Origin: Anadara kagoshimensis | Lineage: Eukaryota > Mollusca > Bivalvia > Arcoida > Arcidae | Assembly (NCBI GenBank): GCA_021292105.1 | Contig: CM037870.1 | Location: forward strand, 12,498,234 to 12,562,233 | Reading direction: 5' to 3' | Length of the DNA stretch: 64,000 nucleotides | Part shown: positions 48,801 to 57,199 of the stretch, in pieces | Layout: the number at the start of each line of letters is the position of its first letter | Numbering within the stretch: the stretch's first letter is position 1 | The notes under the pieces: model-generated | What the model was told of the DNA's origin: nothing | What the model saw: only the letters and a program-made list of their open reading frames with translations | Database searches by the model: none | Made by a program: the position numbers and the translations under genes

Positions 48801-50317
48801 ATTCGATCAGAAGTTCATATTCAACCTGTTTTGTTCGTTAGTATTAAACGTTATCGCGGCCATGGTATCTATGAAAACCTTCATTTGCAAATTATTAATT
48901 ACTCTATGCAATAAATTTTAACGTTTTAAATGCCTTTATTCTAAAATTAAATGTACAAAATTTTTTATTGATTTTTTAATGAAAAATTGCTATTAAAATC
49001 CAATAAAATATATATGGCAATGTAAAAACTTAAATAAATTTGACAGAAGTCTTTCAAACATTTTTGTAATTATTTTCTTTATATTTACAATATCTATGGT
49101 TTCTTTTACATAAATCAACATAAGCGGTATATATTTATTAGTGTGAGAGATATTTACAATATAAACTATGTGGTTGTTATGCATAATTAAATTATACTTG
49201 GTAATATTTATAATAATTTTTTTGGAATAATTACATTGATAAATTACTAAATCCCTCTTTCTCACTGTTATGAAAATATATGGTGAAATTGTTGTCATTC
49301 TTTTCTGAATTGTTTTAGTTTGTTTTTTACTACCAGTAATGTCATTTAACAAACTGTATCTAGCGATAGCTGAGTATCAAAAGATTTTGCTTTATTAATT
49401 ATAATGTTTAAGAAGTCATTCAAACTTGATCAAATTAATTATAGACTTAAAGATATTGAACGACTAGTCTTATCAGAGGCCCTCAAAAGTTTTATGGTCG
49501 CCATCACAATTTTGTCGATGAGTATGGTGTAACTGTATCCATAAGTACCCTAGATATTTTTTACATCCCATAATTCCATATTACTTTTATTCTCGAAGTT
49601 GTGGGTATACAGTAACTAGCCAGACAGGAGGTGCTTACACTTCTGAAGCACTTAAGTCCACTTCTCTGTTGGATGTTTTTATCTTGATTTGCACGTTTCA
49701 AAGGTTTTACTTTTCTTTCGGGATTGTGATTTGGACATGGATCAGTATGTTTGTGTTTGAATATTACTTCAAATATATTTATTTAAATTAATAAAAGAAA
49801 ATTTTGAAAACAGACATACAAATTTCGAACAACACCTAAGAATATCTCTGCATCAAAAATATCCAGCATATGAATGACGTCCCATAGTACCGGGTCTATT
49901 TTATTCACATAAGTTGAATGTATCTAGCTAAACAGGAGAGGCTCACTCTTCCGGACCATCCGGCTTCTTTCTGTCTAGGAAAGTGGGGAGGGGGTGAAAG
50001 TAAAGTTTTGAATTGTAACCGATGACGTTATATCGTTCTTTGAACATTTTCGTAGCAAGCCATACTAACGTTAATTCTGAACAAACCAAAGGGTAATCTA
50101 CGGTTCCCTTTATTTGCAGTTCAAATTCAAGCCTACGACTGAAGTTATTACAGAGGAAGTTTATGTGACTAAATCTGACATGTTAACTGATGAAATGTTA
50201 GATAAATATCTACAAATGAAGAGGAAAAATAGAAAAGTTGAAGCTGACATAGTTCAAATACAGAAAAAGCAGAAAATTCTTATGCTGTTGAGACCAGAAA
50301 GAATTTGTTGGAATTAA
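21985..50317 (+). CDS. Predicted 93-residue protein with MGC lipidation start (may be the 5' part of the KY-like gene)
   Basis: Three phase-0 exons: 21985-22017 (MGCAQTKKTAQ), 28809-28859 (PNHVAEKLAYEKQKQFK) and 50120-50317 (65 residues and stop). Each has good splice sites (donors GTAGGG and GTAAAC; acceptors TTTCTTATAG and TTTATTTGCAG). The start MGC is typical of N-myristoylated and palmitoylated proteins; it is preceded in frame by another ATG at 21973 in poorer context. The remainder is charged, helix-prone and without membrane segments, ending LRPERICWN. I do not recognise the family. All junctions are phase 0 and so is the exon at 51964, so exons 1-2 could equally splice onto the KY-like gene, making the 50120 exon an alternative short-isoform end. 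The introns (6.8 and 21 kb) are long and the join is inferred. Confidence 0.45.
22360..23110. repeat. Two R2 fragments facing each other
   Basis: 22360-22545 is plus (CTTCTACCAGGGAGACGAGG); 22900-23110 is minus (ACACGTGGCGGGTTAGGATA). A G-rich tract lies at 23157-23190. Confidence 0.55.
23561..23772. repeat. MITE M1 copy
   Basis: Ends ACAGCACAGATCTGTCGAAA and GTTAAACTTTGGACAAAACT; internal text is similar to the other copies. Confidence 0.7.
23800..24540. other. Gene-free AT-rich stretch
   Basis: Very AT-rich; short hydrophobic frames reflect composition. No feature seen. Confidence 0.4.
24547..25940. mobile_element. 1.4-kb element with perfect 22-bp terminal inverted repeats
   Basis: Left end 24547-24568 begins GTGCTTACGGCAGTAGCGGA; the right end 25919-25940 is its exact reverse complement. 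Shorter copies of AGTAGCGGATC recur near both ends (about 24757, and as reverse complement at 25903-25913), typical of transposase-binding subterminal repeats. No target-site duplication is obvious. Superfamily unknown. It contains the 85-codon frame at 25324-25581. Confidence 0.75.
25324..25581 (-). CDS. Unrecognised 85-codon open frame inside the 24547-25940 element
   Basis: Minus-strand frame with protein-like composition: GCNYGNNGSAAVYRGPLERL, KIWHVPMGLSEAFRKMIDPA and PVPSFPPWPVSHEKDGG. It is GC-richer than its surroundings. TTTATGCAG near its start could be a splice acceptor, so it may be the last exon of a longer gene or a captured host exon. No domain recognised; it may not be expressed. 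Confidence 0.35.
   Translation of the reverse strand: MTIKNKPVYAGCNYGNNGSAAVYRGPLERLRKIWHVPMGLSEAFRKMIDPAMFSYAKAIGEPVPSFPPWPVSHEKDGGIVMPCHL
25945..27685. other. Gene-free stretch
   Basis: Apart from a short GTGATAGTGTG repeat at 26524-26560, nothing recognisable. Confidence 0.4.
27687..27897. repeat. MITE M1 copy
   Basis: Diverged ends CACCTGACGAAAGTTTAACA and TTAAATATTCGACAGGACTG; internal motifs retained. Confidence 0.65.
28809..28859 (+). CDS. Candidate internal exon, 17 residues
   Basis: Pyrimidine-rich tract and TTCTTATAG acceptor, 51 nt, donor AAG|GTAAAC, phase 0 on both sides. It encodes PNHVAEKLAYEKQKQFK. Confidence 0.45.
28860..30385. other. Gene-free stretch (possible long intron)
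   Basis: No exon, inverted repeat or tandem repeat recognised. It would be intron if the exons at 28809 and 50120 belong together. Confidence 0.35.
30829..30900 (+). repeat. tRNA-like sequence inside the 30389-32114 transposon
   Basis: TGGTGTAGTGGGTATACG resembles an A box and GGTTCGAATCCC is a perfect B box 35-40 bases later. The stem pairing is incomplete, so it is a SINE fragment or tRNA relic rather than a working tRNA. Confidence 0.4.
31101..31651 (+). pseudogene. Broken transposase-associated gene with Cys motifs
   Basis: A frame from 31152 reads MPKHIECIRRPKKGHRRK and then CDECHLLH. A frame from about 31340 reads ICLICKEKVSA, TPIQTRTGIFVKQGILVPSG and VRICCNHL, meets a stop at 31481-31483, and continues in the same frame to LNNLQIRILDCKSR and DLSDDDW. 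The CxxC ... RTG(I/V)FVK ... GVRCC..H pattern resembles N-terminal regions of DDE-type transposon proteins in marine invertebrates. Frameshift plus stop show it is dead. Confidence 0.5.
32340..32718. mobile_element. hAT-like MITE with an internal duplication
   Basis: The ends CAGGGGCGGATT and CCGCCACTG are inverted and typical of hAT elements. Inside, a unit of about 190 bp containing GGGCGAGCGCCTAAGGCGCG occurs twice (near 32410 and 32570). No clean 8-bp target duplication was found. Confidence 0.6.
33352..33426. repeat. (ATC)n microsatellite
   Basis: About 25 units of CATCAT type; the apparent poly-Ile open frame over it is an artefact of the repeat. Confidence 0.92.
34093..34320 (+). repeat. 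tRNA-derived SINE, family B
   Basis: Head GATGTCTGAGCGGTTTAAAG (Leu/Ser tRNA-like A box), then TCCTAGTTTGAGAAAATTTG and CTTCGGACACTCCGATTTCC. Confidence 0.6.
34588..34930 (+). repeat. 20-bp minisatellite, about 17 copies
   Basis: Unit AATGAAGCCCAGTCTGCCTA with GG/TG and A/G variants; immediately after an R2 fragment. Confidence 0.9.
35349..35410. repeat. (AAAT)n microsatellite
   Basis: About 15 units of AAAT, 300 bases upstream of the candidate exon at 35715. Confidence 0.92.
35715..35735 (+). CDS. Candidate alternative first exon, MGSRKKR
   Basis: ATGGGG followed by five codons and a perfect donor GTAAGT in phase 0. Like the exon at 21985, it starts with Met-Gly. It could be a second promoter for the same transcription unit, but 21 nt is very little evidence. 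Confidence 0.2.
36479..36637. repeat. Foldback hairpin, ~75-bp near-perfect arms
   Basis: The left arm begins ACAATTGAACTGTTTAGAAA and holds GGTTCATAGTCGATATGAAC. The right arm is its reverse complement, ending at 36637. The centre is CGCGCTAACGCGCG. A single partial arm lies at 36070-36105. Confidence 0.85.
37150..37470 (+). repeat. GTAAC-rich duplicated region
   Basis: Two ~185-bp related blocks containing GTAACTC(A/G)GTGTAACTCT and AGTTACCTTTGTAACC, each with many GTAAC/GTTAC pentamers. Confidence 0.65.
38630..38945 (+). repeat. tRNA-derived SINE, family B, with internal duplication
   Basis: A box GGTGGTCAAGTGGTCTAAAG and B box GGTTCGAATCCC are well kept. The body segment CCTAGTGT(T/A)AGAA occurs twice. 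Confidence 0.65.
39565..39800 (+). repeat. tRNA-derived SINE, family B
   Basis: CTCGGCAGCCAAATGATCTA head, GGTTCAGATCCC B box, then CCTAGTGTGAGAAAGTTTGT and CTCCGGACACTCCGATTTCC. Confidence 0.65.
40181..40390. repeat. MITE M1 copy
   Basis: Ends CAGTACAAACCTGTCGAAAG and GTGTTAACTTTAGAAGGTCT. Confidence 0.72.
40469..40672. repeat. MITE M1 copy
   Basis: Ends ACAGTACAGGCTTGTCGAAA and GTGTTAACCTTTCGACAGGT; about 80 bases from the previous copy and in the same orientation. Confidence 0.75.
41496..41657. repeat. Foldback hairpin, ~76-bp arms
   Basis: AAACCACACATAAGTGGTTT and CTGACGTAGCTTGATCGCAC are mirrored by GTGCGATCAGCTACGTCAG and AAACCACATATAAGTGGTTT, about 16 mismatches or gaps overall. Each tip is itself palindromic. 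Confidence 0.82.
41937..42283 (-). repeat. tRNA-derived SINE, family A, best preserved copy
   Basis: A box GGTAGCTCAGTTGGTAGAGT and B box GGTTCGATCC on the minus strand, then the body and an AACTC repeat tail. Closely similar to the copy at 3229. Confidence 0.78.
43160..43400. repeat. MITE family R4, copy 1
   Basis: TATAGGCAAACAATATTTAC at the left and a diverged inverted partner at the right; interior TACCCATGTATTGGATGGAT is shared with 61482-61726. Confidence 0.6.
43733..44465. repeat. Satellite array built from the end of MITE M1 (~10 units of ~70 bp)
   Basis: ACAGACCTGTCGAAAGTTTA-like starts recur at about 43735, 43805, 43883, 43965, 44034, 44093, 44166, 44239, 44306 and 44389. Each is followed by an AACAAGCTAACGAAATCGAC box and a CTCGGCCCCGCGGTAGCTAT box. 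The array runs into a complete M1 copy at 44465-44665. Confidence 0.85.
44465..44810. repeat. MITE M1 copy and a second M1 right end
   Basis: After the satellite, one full M1 interior and right end (GTGTTAACTTTCGACATGTC) follow, then another right half ending TTCGACAGGTCTGTATG. Confidence 0.7.
45245..45400 (-). repeat. SINE family B fragment
   Basis: On the minus strand, GTTTGCCGAAGGTAGGATGT and a TCCGAGCACTACGGTATCCC segment match the family body. The head is missing. Confidence 0.5.
45458..45641 (+). repeat. ~30-bp minisatellite, 6 copies
   Basis: Unit AGGCCTGGG(AC)GTCCTAG followed by CAGTTCCCTATGGA; the later units carry an extra ACG. Confidence 0.88.
45768..45797. repeat. (GA)n microsatellite
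   Basis: About 15 GA units. Confidence 0.92.
46336..46552. repeat. MITE M1 copy
   Basis: Clean ends CAGTACAGACCTGTCGAAAG and TTAAACTTTTGACAGGCCTG. Confidence 0.78.
46633..46856. repeat. MITE M1 copy
   Basis: Ends ACAGTAAAGACCTGTTGAAA and TTTTGACAGGGCTGTACTGT; about 80 bases after the previous copy. Confidence 0.72.
46900..49465. other. Gene-free AT-rich stretch
   Basis: Frames of 100-120 codons at 47441, 48066 and 48993 have Ile/Phe/Lys/Tyr-rich composition expected from AT-rich DNA; no motif or splice logic supports them. Confidence 0.4.
49470..49985 (-). repeat. R2 copies before the 50120 exon
   Basis: Two minus-oriented partial copies (49470-49760 and 49850-49985), recognised by TTGTGATTTGGACATGGATC and CTAAACAGGAGAGGCTCACT. 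Confidence 0.6.
50120..50317 (+). CDS. Candidate terminal exon (65 residues, stop TAA)
   Basis: Acceptor TTTATTTGCAG followed by an open frame beginning FKFKPTTEVITEEVYVTKSD and ending LLRPERICWN. The C-terminal half of the exon is repeated three more times downstream. Confidence 0.5.
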   Translation, partial: FKFKPTTEVITEEVYVTKSDMLTDEMLDKYLQMKRKNRKVEADIVQIQKKQKILMLLRPERICWN

Positions 50318-50380
50318 TTCTGTTTAAATTTTGTTTAAGTGTAAAAGACTATAACATTATTGTTGTATTTAAAACATTAA

Positions 50381-50830
50381 GAGGAAAATAGTAAAGTTGA
50401 AGCTGATGTCGTTCAAATACAGAAACAACAGAAAGTTGTAATGCTTCTGAGACCAGAAAGAATATGTTGGAATTGATTACGTTTCATTTTTTTAAGTGTA
50501 AAAAAACTATTATAAAACTAATATATTATTTGAAAAACATTTAAAGAAAAATGTGAAAGTTGAAGCAGACATTTTTCCAATAGAAAAAAACCCAGAACAT
50601 ACTTATGCTTCTAAAATGAGAAAAAATTAGCTTGAATTTATTCCATTTCAAATAAGTTTAATTCATTTAAGTGTAAAAACTATGATGACAATTTTATTGT
50701 ATCTAAACTTTAACATTTAATGTCGGCAAATGAAGAGGAACAATAGGAAAGGTGAAGCAGCTATCGTTAAAATACAGAAAAAAAACAAACAGAAAGTTCC
50801 TTTGCTTAAAATATTGATGAAATGAATTGT
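50381..50830 (+). repeat. Three tandem copies of the 3' part of the 50120 exon
   Basis: The segment around GTTGAAGCTGA recurs at 50237 (in the exon), 50396, 50559 and 50751, spacings of 159, 163 and 192. The first downstream copy (to the TGA at 50474-50476) still reads KVEADVVQIQKQQKVVMLLR before PERICWN and a stop, with conservative or silent changes. The next two have stops and indels. Confidence 0.8.
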
Positions 50831-51124
50831 TTTTGACTAAGTTTTCAGTGTTAAAACTATAATGATATTGATTTAGCATTTAGAGAATTGGAATATTTTG
50901 TGATAAGTTTAAATAGTGTTCTATTTAGTAAATGATGGATTCCGGATTTAAAATGAAACTAAAAGTAAGGAATCTAGTATTGTATAGAGAAACACTGTCA
51001 TGAAACTGCACTGATTCACTAGCACATTTTACGACAATATAAACCATATGAGATAGAGAAAAATAGTTTTAAATTCGATAAGTAAATTGTTCATGGCCAG
51101 TTAATGAGATAGAACGCGGAATAA

Positions 51125-51395
51125 CTGGACGTTAAATATGTAAATACACTTGCCAATATAAGTCACCTGCCATGAACGTATTTGACGTCCAATAGTTTCG
51201 TGTTCCTTACATTCAATTTTAATTACACATGTATAGCTAGCTAAACAGGAGGTGCTTACCCTTCCGGAGCACCCGGAATCACTTCCTTAGTGAAAGTTCA
51301 TTGCTCAACCTAACTTGTCAATTTCAAAGTTTTTACTTTGCTTCTGGATTGTAACTCGGACATTGATCAGTATACTTGTTTTTGATTGTCATGGT
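51125..51395 (-). repeat. R2 copy
   Basis: AGCTAAACAGGAGGTGCTTA, CCCTTCCGGAGCACCCGGAA and CTTTGCTTCTGGATTGTAAC in reverse family order. Confidence 0.68.
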
Positions 51396-51963
51396 GCGAT
51401 GTATCTACAAACTGTATGACATATAAATTATTCTTACAGCCTAGATTTAAAAAAAAACTTAAAAAGAGCTGTGAAAGATATCTCAATCTTTTACCCCTTC
51501 TTGATCAAGGTAGCTTACAGGCTCTTTTTCCCGCCAAGATTTACAAATGCAATTAATGGCGCAAGTAAAAGAATCGATTACTACTTATGGTACAAGAATG
51601 GGAAATTGCAACTCTCTGTTCCAAAACTCGACAAGTATTATTCTGCGCGCGCCAAATATATAAGTACGAGTGTTGAGACTATCCTATCTGATACTACATG
51701 TTTATTGATACCTTTAAGCTTTACCAAACATTGTAATCTTATGAACATCAAACGCCAGAAACATTTGGAGAACCGAGATGGTCTAAAACAGAATTTCAGC
51801 ATCATGTTTAGCCTTGCTACCTACAAATTAAATTTAGTTAAACCACATAACCTAACACGTTTTTATATCATTATTTTTAGTTTCCGTCCAAATACACGCA
51901 TTCTCTTTTATTTTTCTATATATTGTACCCTATGTCAAAATACCTATAATTCTCTATTTGTAG

Positions 51964-52158
51964 GTGGCACCAGAGTTGGGCCGTCTTCTTGCTACATACC
52001 AACTCGTACCGTCGTTCACGATGTCGACGAGGCACCATTGTTACATCGACTCTCTGGAAAACGTCGACGAACTTCCGGTTCCCTCCCCTCCAATGAAGAG
52101 AAAAGATGAAATATTTGACGTACACAACTTCATAGAAGTTGATCAGAGAGCGTTAAAA
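51964..52158 (+). CDS. KY-like gene, first recognised exon
   Basis: Acceptor TATTTGTAG ends at 51963; the frame is open from 51964, with ATG at 52021 (A at -3). Donor GTAAGT, phase 0. It encodes a Pro-rich linker and IFDVHNFIEVDQRALK, the entry to the KY domain. Whether 51964-52020 is coding or 5' UTR depends on upstream exons. Confidence 0.75.
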
Positions 52159-55100
52159 GTAAGTATAGTGATCAATTCTCGGCGAAACCATGGGGTTTTA
52201 ATACTGTCTAGGCTATTCAAGGCCCTCAAAAGGTTTAATGGCCGTCATCAGAGTATTATTGATAAGTCCGATGTCATCAATTGCCCTTGATATATTTGAC
52301 GTCCCATAGTTCCATGTTCCTTGCACTCAATTTTGCTTTCACACGAAACAGGAGTAGGTAGCTAAATAGGAAGTGCTTACCCTTCCGGATACCCGGCCTC
52401 ACTTCCCTGGTGGAAATTTTCCTGTTTAACATGACTTGTCATTTTTAAAGTTTTTACTTGGCTTCCGGATGGTGGTTTGGAAATGGATTAGCATGTTTGT
52501 TATTGATTTTATTAACAATCATAACACATATTTTTTCCATTGTGAGAGATGAATGAAATCTTATCAAAGAAAATCATCACCATTGAAATCATATTATTAC
52601 CTAATGTCAGTAATAGCAAATTTTTATTTGTGTCCTTGTTATTGCTTTTATTATTGCATTATAAATAACACACTAAAGCACGAAGTAGCTCCTACCAAGG
52701 CAAAATATGTAGTCGAATTTGAAAAATGTTAATTTCATTTAACGTATAATTATAAATTCAAAAAGCTGTATTTACACCAAGAAATAATAGTAGTACTACT
52801 AAGGCAATGATGAATAAATTAATAGGTAAGTCTGGTTTTTTTGTAATTCTGAAAAAGTTTTATTCCAATTATACTTCACTCTTTTGCAATCATTCAAACA
52901 TGGAATACTTAGATTAAAACCAGAAAATACAAGTAACCATTTGAAAGTGTTTTTATATAAAACCTCGGTCAAATCATTCACTTTATTTTATCGTTGTAAA
53001 AATGTTAATTTAATTTCTCTTCATATTCTAGGCTCCAAGTCGCCTGTTAAGCAAACCATTGTCCACGCTTGTTCAATATCTGATTAATGGGTACCAGGAT
53101 GATCTATCCAAAATCAGAGTGATTTACAGATGGATAACGGCGCAGGGTATAGACAGTCTTAAGATAGGAAAACGGGAACCTCCACAAGCACAGGCTATGT
53201 ATCAGTTATGGCGGATAAAAAACAGAAAAGGAAACTACGCTCAGCTTGTCAGTTTACTCTGCAGGTATGTCAGCCGAGTTACTTAAAAGATTTTTTATTT
53301 CTCCATTTATTTTTTCAGTGTTCATAAAAATCACCTCGTCTTCCGTATCTCTGCATCGATAGCTTAAAAAGCTAAAAGATTTATCAATATTGTCTCTCAA
53401 CTAGAATTGGATGTACAGTCCAACCTGTCTTAGAGGCAACCTCTATATAGGGACCACCTGCTTATAAAGGCCAGTAGAATTGTATCCCAATTGTTCTTCA
53501 TTCATATTATTTTAACCTTTATGTAAAGGTCACATGCCCATAAAGTCCACTTTTACTGGTTCCCCTGTATGGTCTTTACAGACAGGTTTGACTGTATTTG
53601 CAATTTTGGGAAATATAGTAGAGATTTAAAAAATGCAGCGCCCCCGATACAAGCTTTACCGTCGGCCGGAAGATTCTGTAGCTTTTTGTTAAAGCTTTAA
53701 GGAAGTTTTTGGCTATAATAGCACAGCGAAGTAAATTGTAGATGATGGAAAAGTTTAAATGCATGATTCAAGCGTCATTTGTATGGTAAACATACTTGCC
53801 ACCAGCCGCCCTTGTTGTTACAAAGACTAGAATTTCAATTCCGACAACTCATTCTTAGTCTACAACGCGTTTTATAGACTGCATATTAACTTTTATTAAT
53901 TTTTCAGATTCGCACAAATACCTTGCATCATTATTCATGGAAAATTAAAAGGTTCAACGTACGAAGTTGGAGAAAAGTTGGATGAAGAACAACACTACGG
54001 AGAATGGAATGCTGTTCTCATTGATGGCTGTTGGCGCTTTATCAATGCATATTGGGGCACATGTGCGGAGGGCGGGTCAGATGACAGCCAATGGGAAATC
54101 ATAGATAGGGGAGAAAATGTTAAAGGTGATCCAGTCAATAAACAATTATTTTATCTGTGTGATGAAAACTACTTCTTAACAGACCCCGAACATCTAGTCA
54201 GCACGCACCTGCCAAGTAACCCAGAATGGCAACTGTTAGAGACCCCAATAACAGACGACCGTTTTGAAGAGAAAGCTTATCTGAAAGACAGATATTTCAA
54301 TTTAAATATGAAATTAATATCTCCACAAGACTGTGTTGTTAGGTCGATGGATGGAGAGATTGAGTTCCGATTCGAAATTCCTATGGAAAAGGCTTTGCAG
54401 TTGGATTTTCAATATCTTCTGTTGCGAATGAAGAGTTCAATGGGGAATCAACCAAGGTAATATTCTTTATTCATTTTTTACTAGAATGTATACATAGTTC
54501 ATGACGTGTATTTTTCATTTTAACATCGTATAAATATTTATATCATATTTGGATCCACAATTTTGGTCCTAGCATGATAATAAAATAATAATAAAATAGT
54601 TAGTAATAATTATTGTCGTAGTGGAAAATTTCTAAGTATATTATATGTGTTTATATTATCATTAAGTTGGGGTACATCAGTTACTAAAGTGCGAGCTTCG
54701 GGTCGCCTTGGTTCGAATCCCACTTGGGACAGTTTCTTTGTGTGAGAAAGCTTGGCAGTTCGCTTGGTAAAGGATAGTGGTTGTCCCCGCCTATTAAGGG
54801 TTCCTCCACCATTCTTGAACTGACTGTATCGATTAAGACTGGATGTACAGATCTATTCAGTAATATATAATTCCATAGACACTCTCTACACAACACCCTG
54901 GGCTCACAACTTAGTTACAAGATTTTTGGTTTTCGCCTACAGCTTGTGACCTACCGATACTAGTGAAAAATTATTGTCTGGGATGTTAAACTCCTGATAA
55001 TCAATGTTAGTAAATTTGTTTTTCCTCTATTACAGATACGACAGATATGTGTTCTTACAGAGGCAAAAAGAAAATATTTTGTGTATAAAAGTACGGACTC

Positions 55101-57138
55101 CTGTAGCAGATACGTTTAAGTTTGAACTTGTAGGGAAAGATGTCAGTATCGATGATCCAACGTACGATTACGATTGGATAGCTATTTACAAAGTCATATT
55201 TGTAACAGCAAAAGAAGATTGTCAGCCATTCCCAGAATGTCCCATTATAGGCTGGGGACCCGGTCGTCAGACACTGGAATGCGGTCTAGCTCCCATGAGT
55301 CATTTTGGGGGTGAAGTGAAACCAAAAGAAAATGGTCAGTTTGAATTGAAATTCAGTCCTATTGACGGAAAAGATTGGCGAAAAATGAAACTAAGAGGGG
55401 AACTAGTTACAAGCGGAAATGATCCTCAAGTTATATCTGACCACGTGATCAACAGGATGGAAAACGGGGATATCATTTTTAATGTCAATACGCCTAGGAA
55501 AGGCGAGTATGCCTTAAAACTGTATGCAAAAGATCAAACTGATGAAAATGCAGAGGATGAAAACTTCTGTAATTATTTAGTGACGTCAGATAGACAAGTT
55601 GGGGAAAATTTTGCCTTTCCAAGAGGTTTTCAGGATGCAATCGGACCTAAAGATTCATATGAATCATATGGATTAAAGGCTATTACACATACTTCGAGTT
55701 TAATCGAAACAGACGAAGAAGAACTAGAACTTGAATTTGAAAATCCACAAGGCGTTGAGTTATCTGTGAATTTATCTGGTGCTCAAGTACGACCGGAAGT
55801 AGCAAAGCGGTTGATACAAGAAGAAAGGATAGACGATGTCGTAAAATTTACTGTACGACTGCCGCAAACTGGAAACTATGGACTGAAAATTATGGCTAGC
55901 AGAGAAGATGGTGCTCCCTTTGAAAATGTATATGATTATGTTGTGATATATAAAAAAGGTAAAAGAAGAAAGAAGAAGGAGGAGCCAAAACCCCCACCAC
56001 AGCGTGTTGAAGTACAAGATCTCAGTAATTGTAAGTTGATTTTTAATTTATGCTTATTCATTGAAGGCAAACTATTGTGTTGATTTTAGATTTTAGAAAT
56101 AAAAATATGAACATGATTTATATATATATAAATATATATATTTGAGGCCTAAATAAATGGTGGAAGAAAACGTTGCAGTAAAAACTCTGAAAATTGGCAT
56201 ATTAAATTAAATATATGAACTTTCACATTGATGTCGGATGCTATAGACGTGTGAGCACCTCCCGTACAGCTAGCTACAACCTTCATGTGTAAAATTAAAA
56301 TTAAGAGAATCATATTTATAAAAATATTGTGATGACAACCATAAAAACATGTTGGACCTTGATTAACCCAGACTTGTAAAATTCCCGAGTCAAAAAATTA
56401 ATTGTCAGTAGCTTGCTTCCTTGTACAAAATTTATATGATTTGACAGTTTGTACGGCACTCAATTAAAAAATCAAGGAGCGTATTTGTTGCATTTCCAAT
56501 AAATGGTTTTAATTACATATTATACCAGTGTTAATTTCACAGCACTAGACGGCGGTTTCGAAATACAATTCTTTATCAGTAGTGCTTGGACCAAAATTGC
56601 GAAATCATTTTTTTTGGCCAAGATGATTTAAAAAATATCCAAAGGATGAAATCCATTTTACCAAACTTAGTTATGGAAATACATTGTTAAATTATCATTT
56701 AACTAGCATCAAATTCTAGACAATAGTATATTTCTTAAAATTCAAAAGTATTGCCTACTGAGTTTATGATATCTTCGGGGAAACTCCAACCAGCAGAGAT
56801 ACCGGCTCAGTGGTTTAAATAACATATTATACAAGTTTTAATTTTACAGAATTACACGACCGTTGTTGAACACAATTCCTCAACTGATGTGCTTGTACAA
56901 TTTTTTTTAAACTGTTTAATGTCTTTTTTTAAATTCAGCTGTTCCAGATCGACTACGAAGAGAAATTAAAACGGCTATTGATGAACAGAACGAAGTTGAT
57001 CTTGAATTGGCAATAGATGAACTAAAAGCTCTAGGATTACCAACAACAAAAGCAGATATAGAACATGCTGACAGTGAGCTTGAATTGATGAAATGTAGAA
57101 GAGGTTTGTATCATCTTTTGTTCTAGACAGTAAATGCA

Positions 57139-57199
<61 letters not shown>

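Noticed and set aside
48993..49352. 119-codon minus-strand frame
   Set aside because: Ile/Lys/Asn-rich from AT bias; no domain.
51471..52109. 212-codon plus-strand frame overlapping the first KY-like exon
   Set aside because: It is in a different frame from the KY homology, crosses an R2-rich and AT-rich area, and its composition is not protein-like. The overlapping frame from 52021 carries the real domain.
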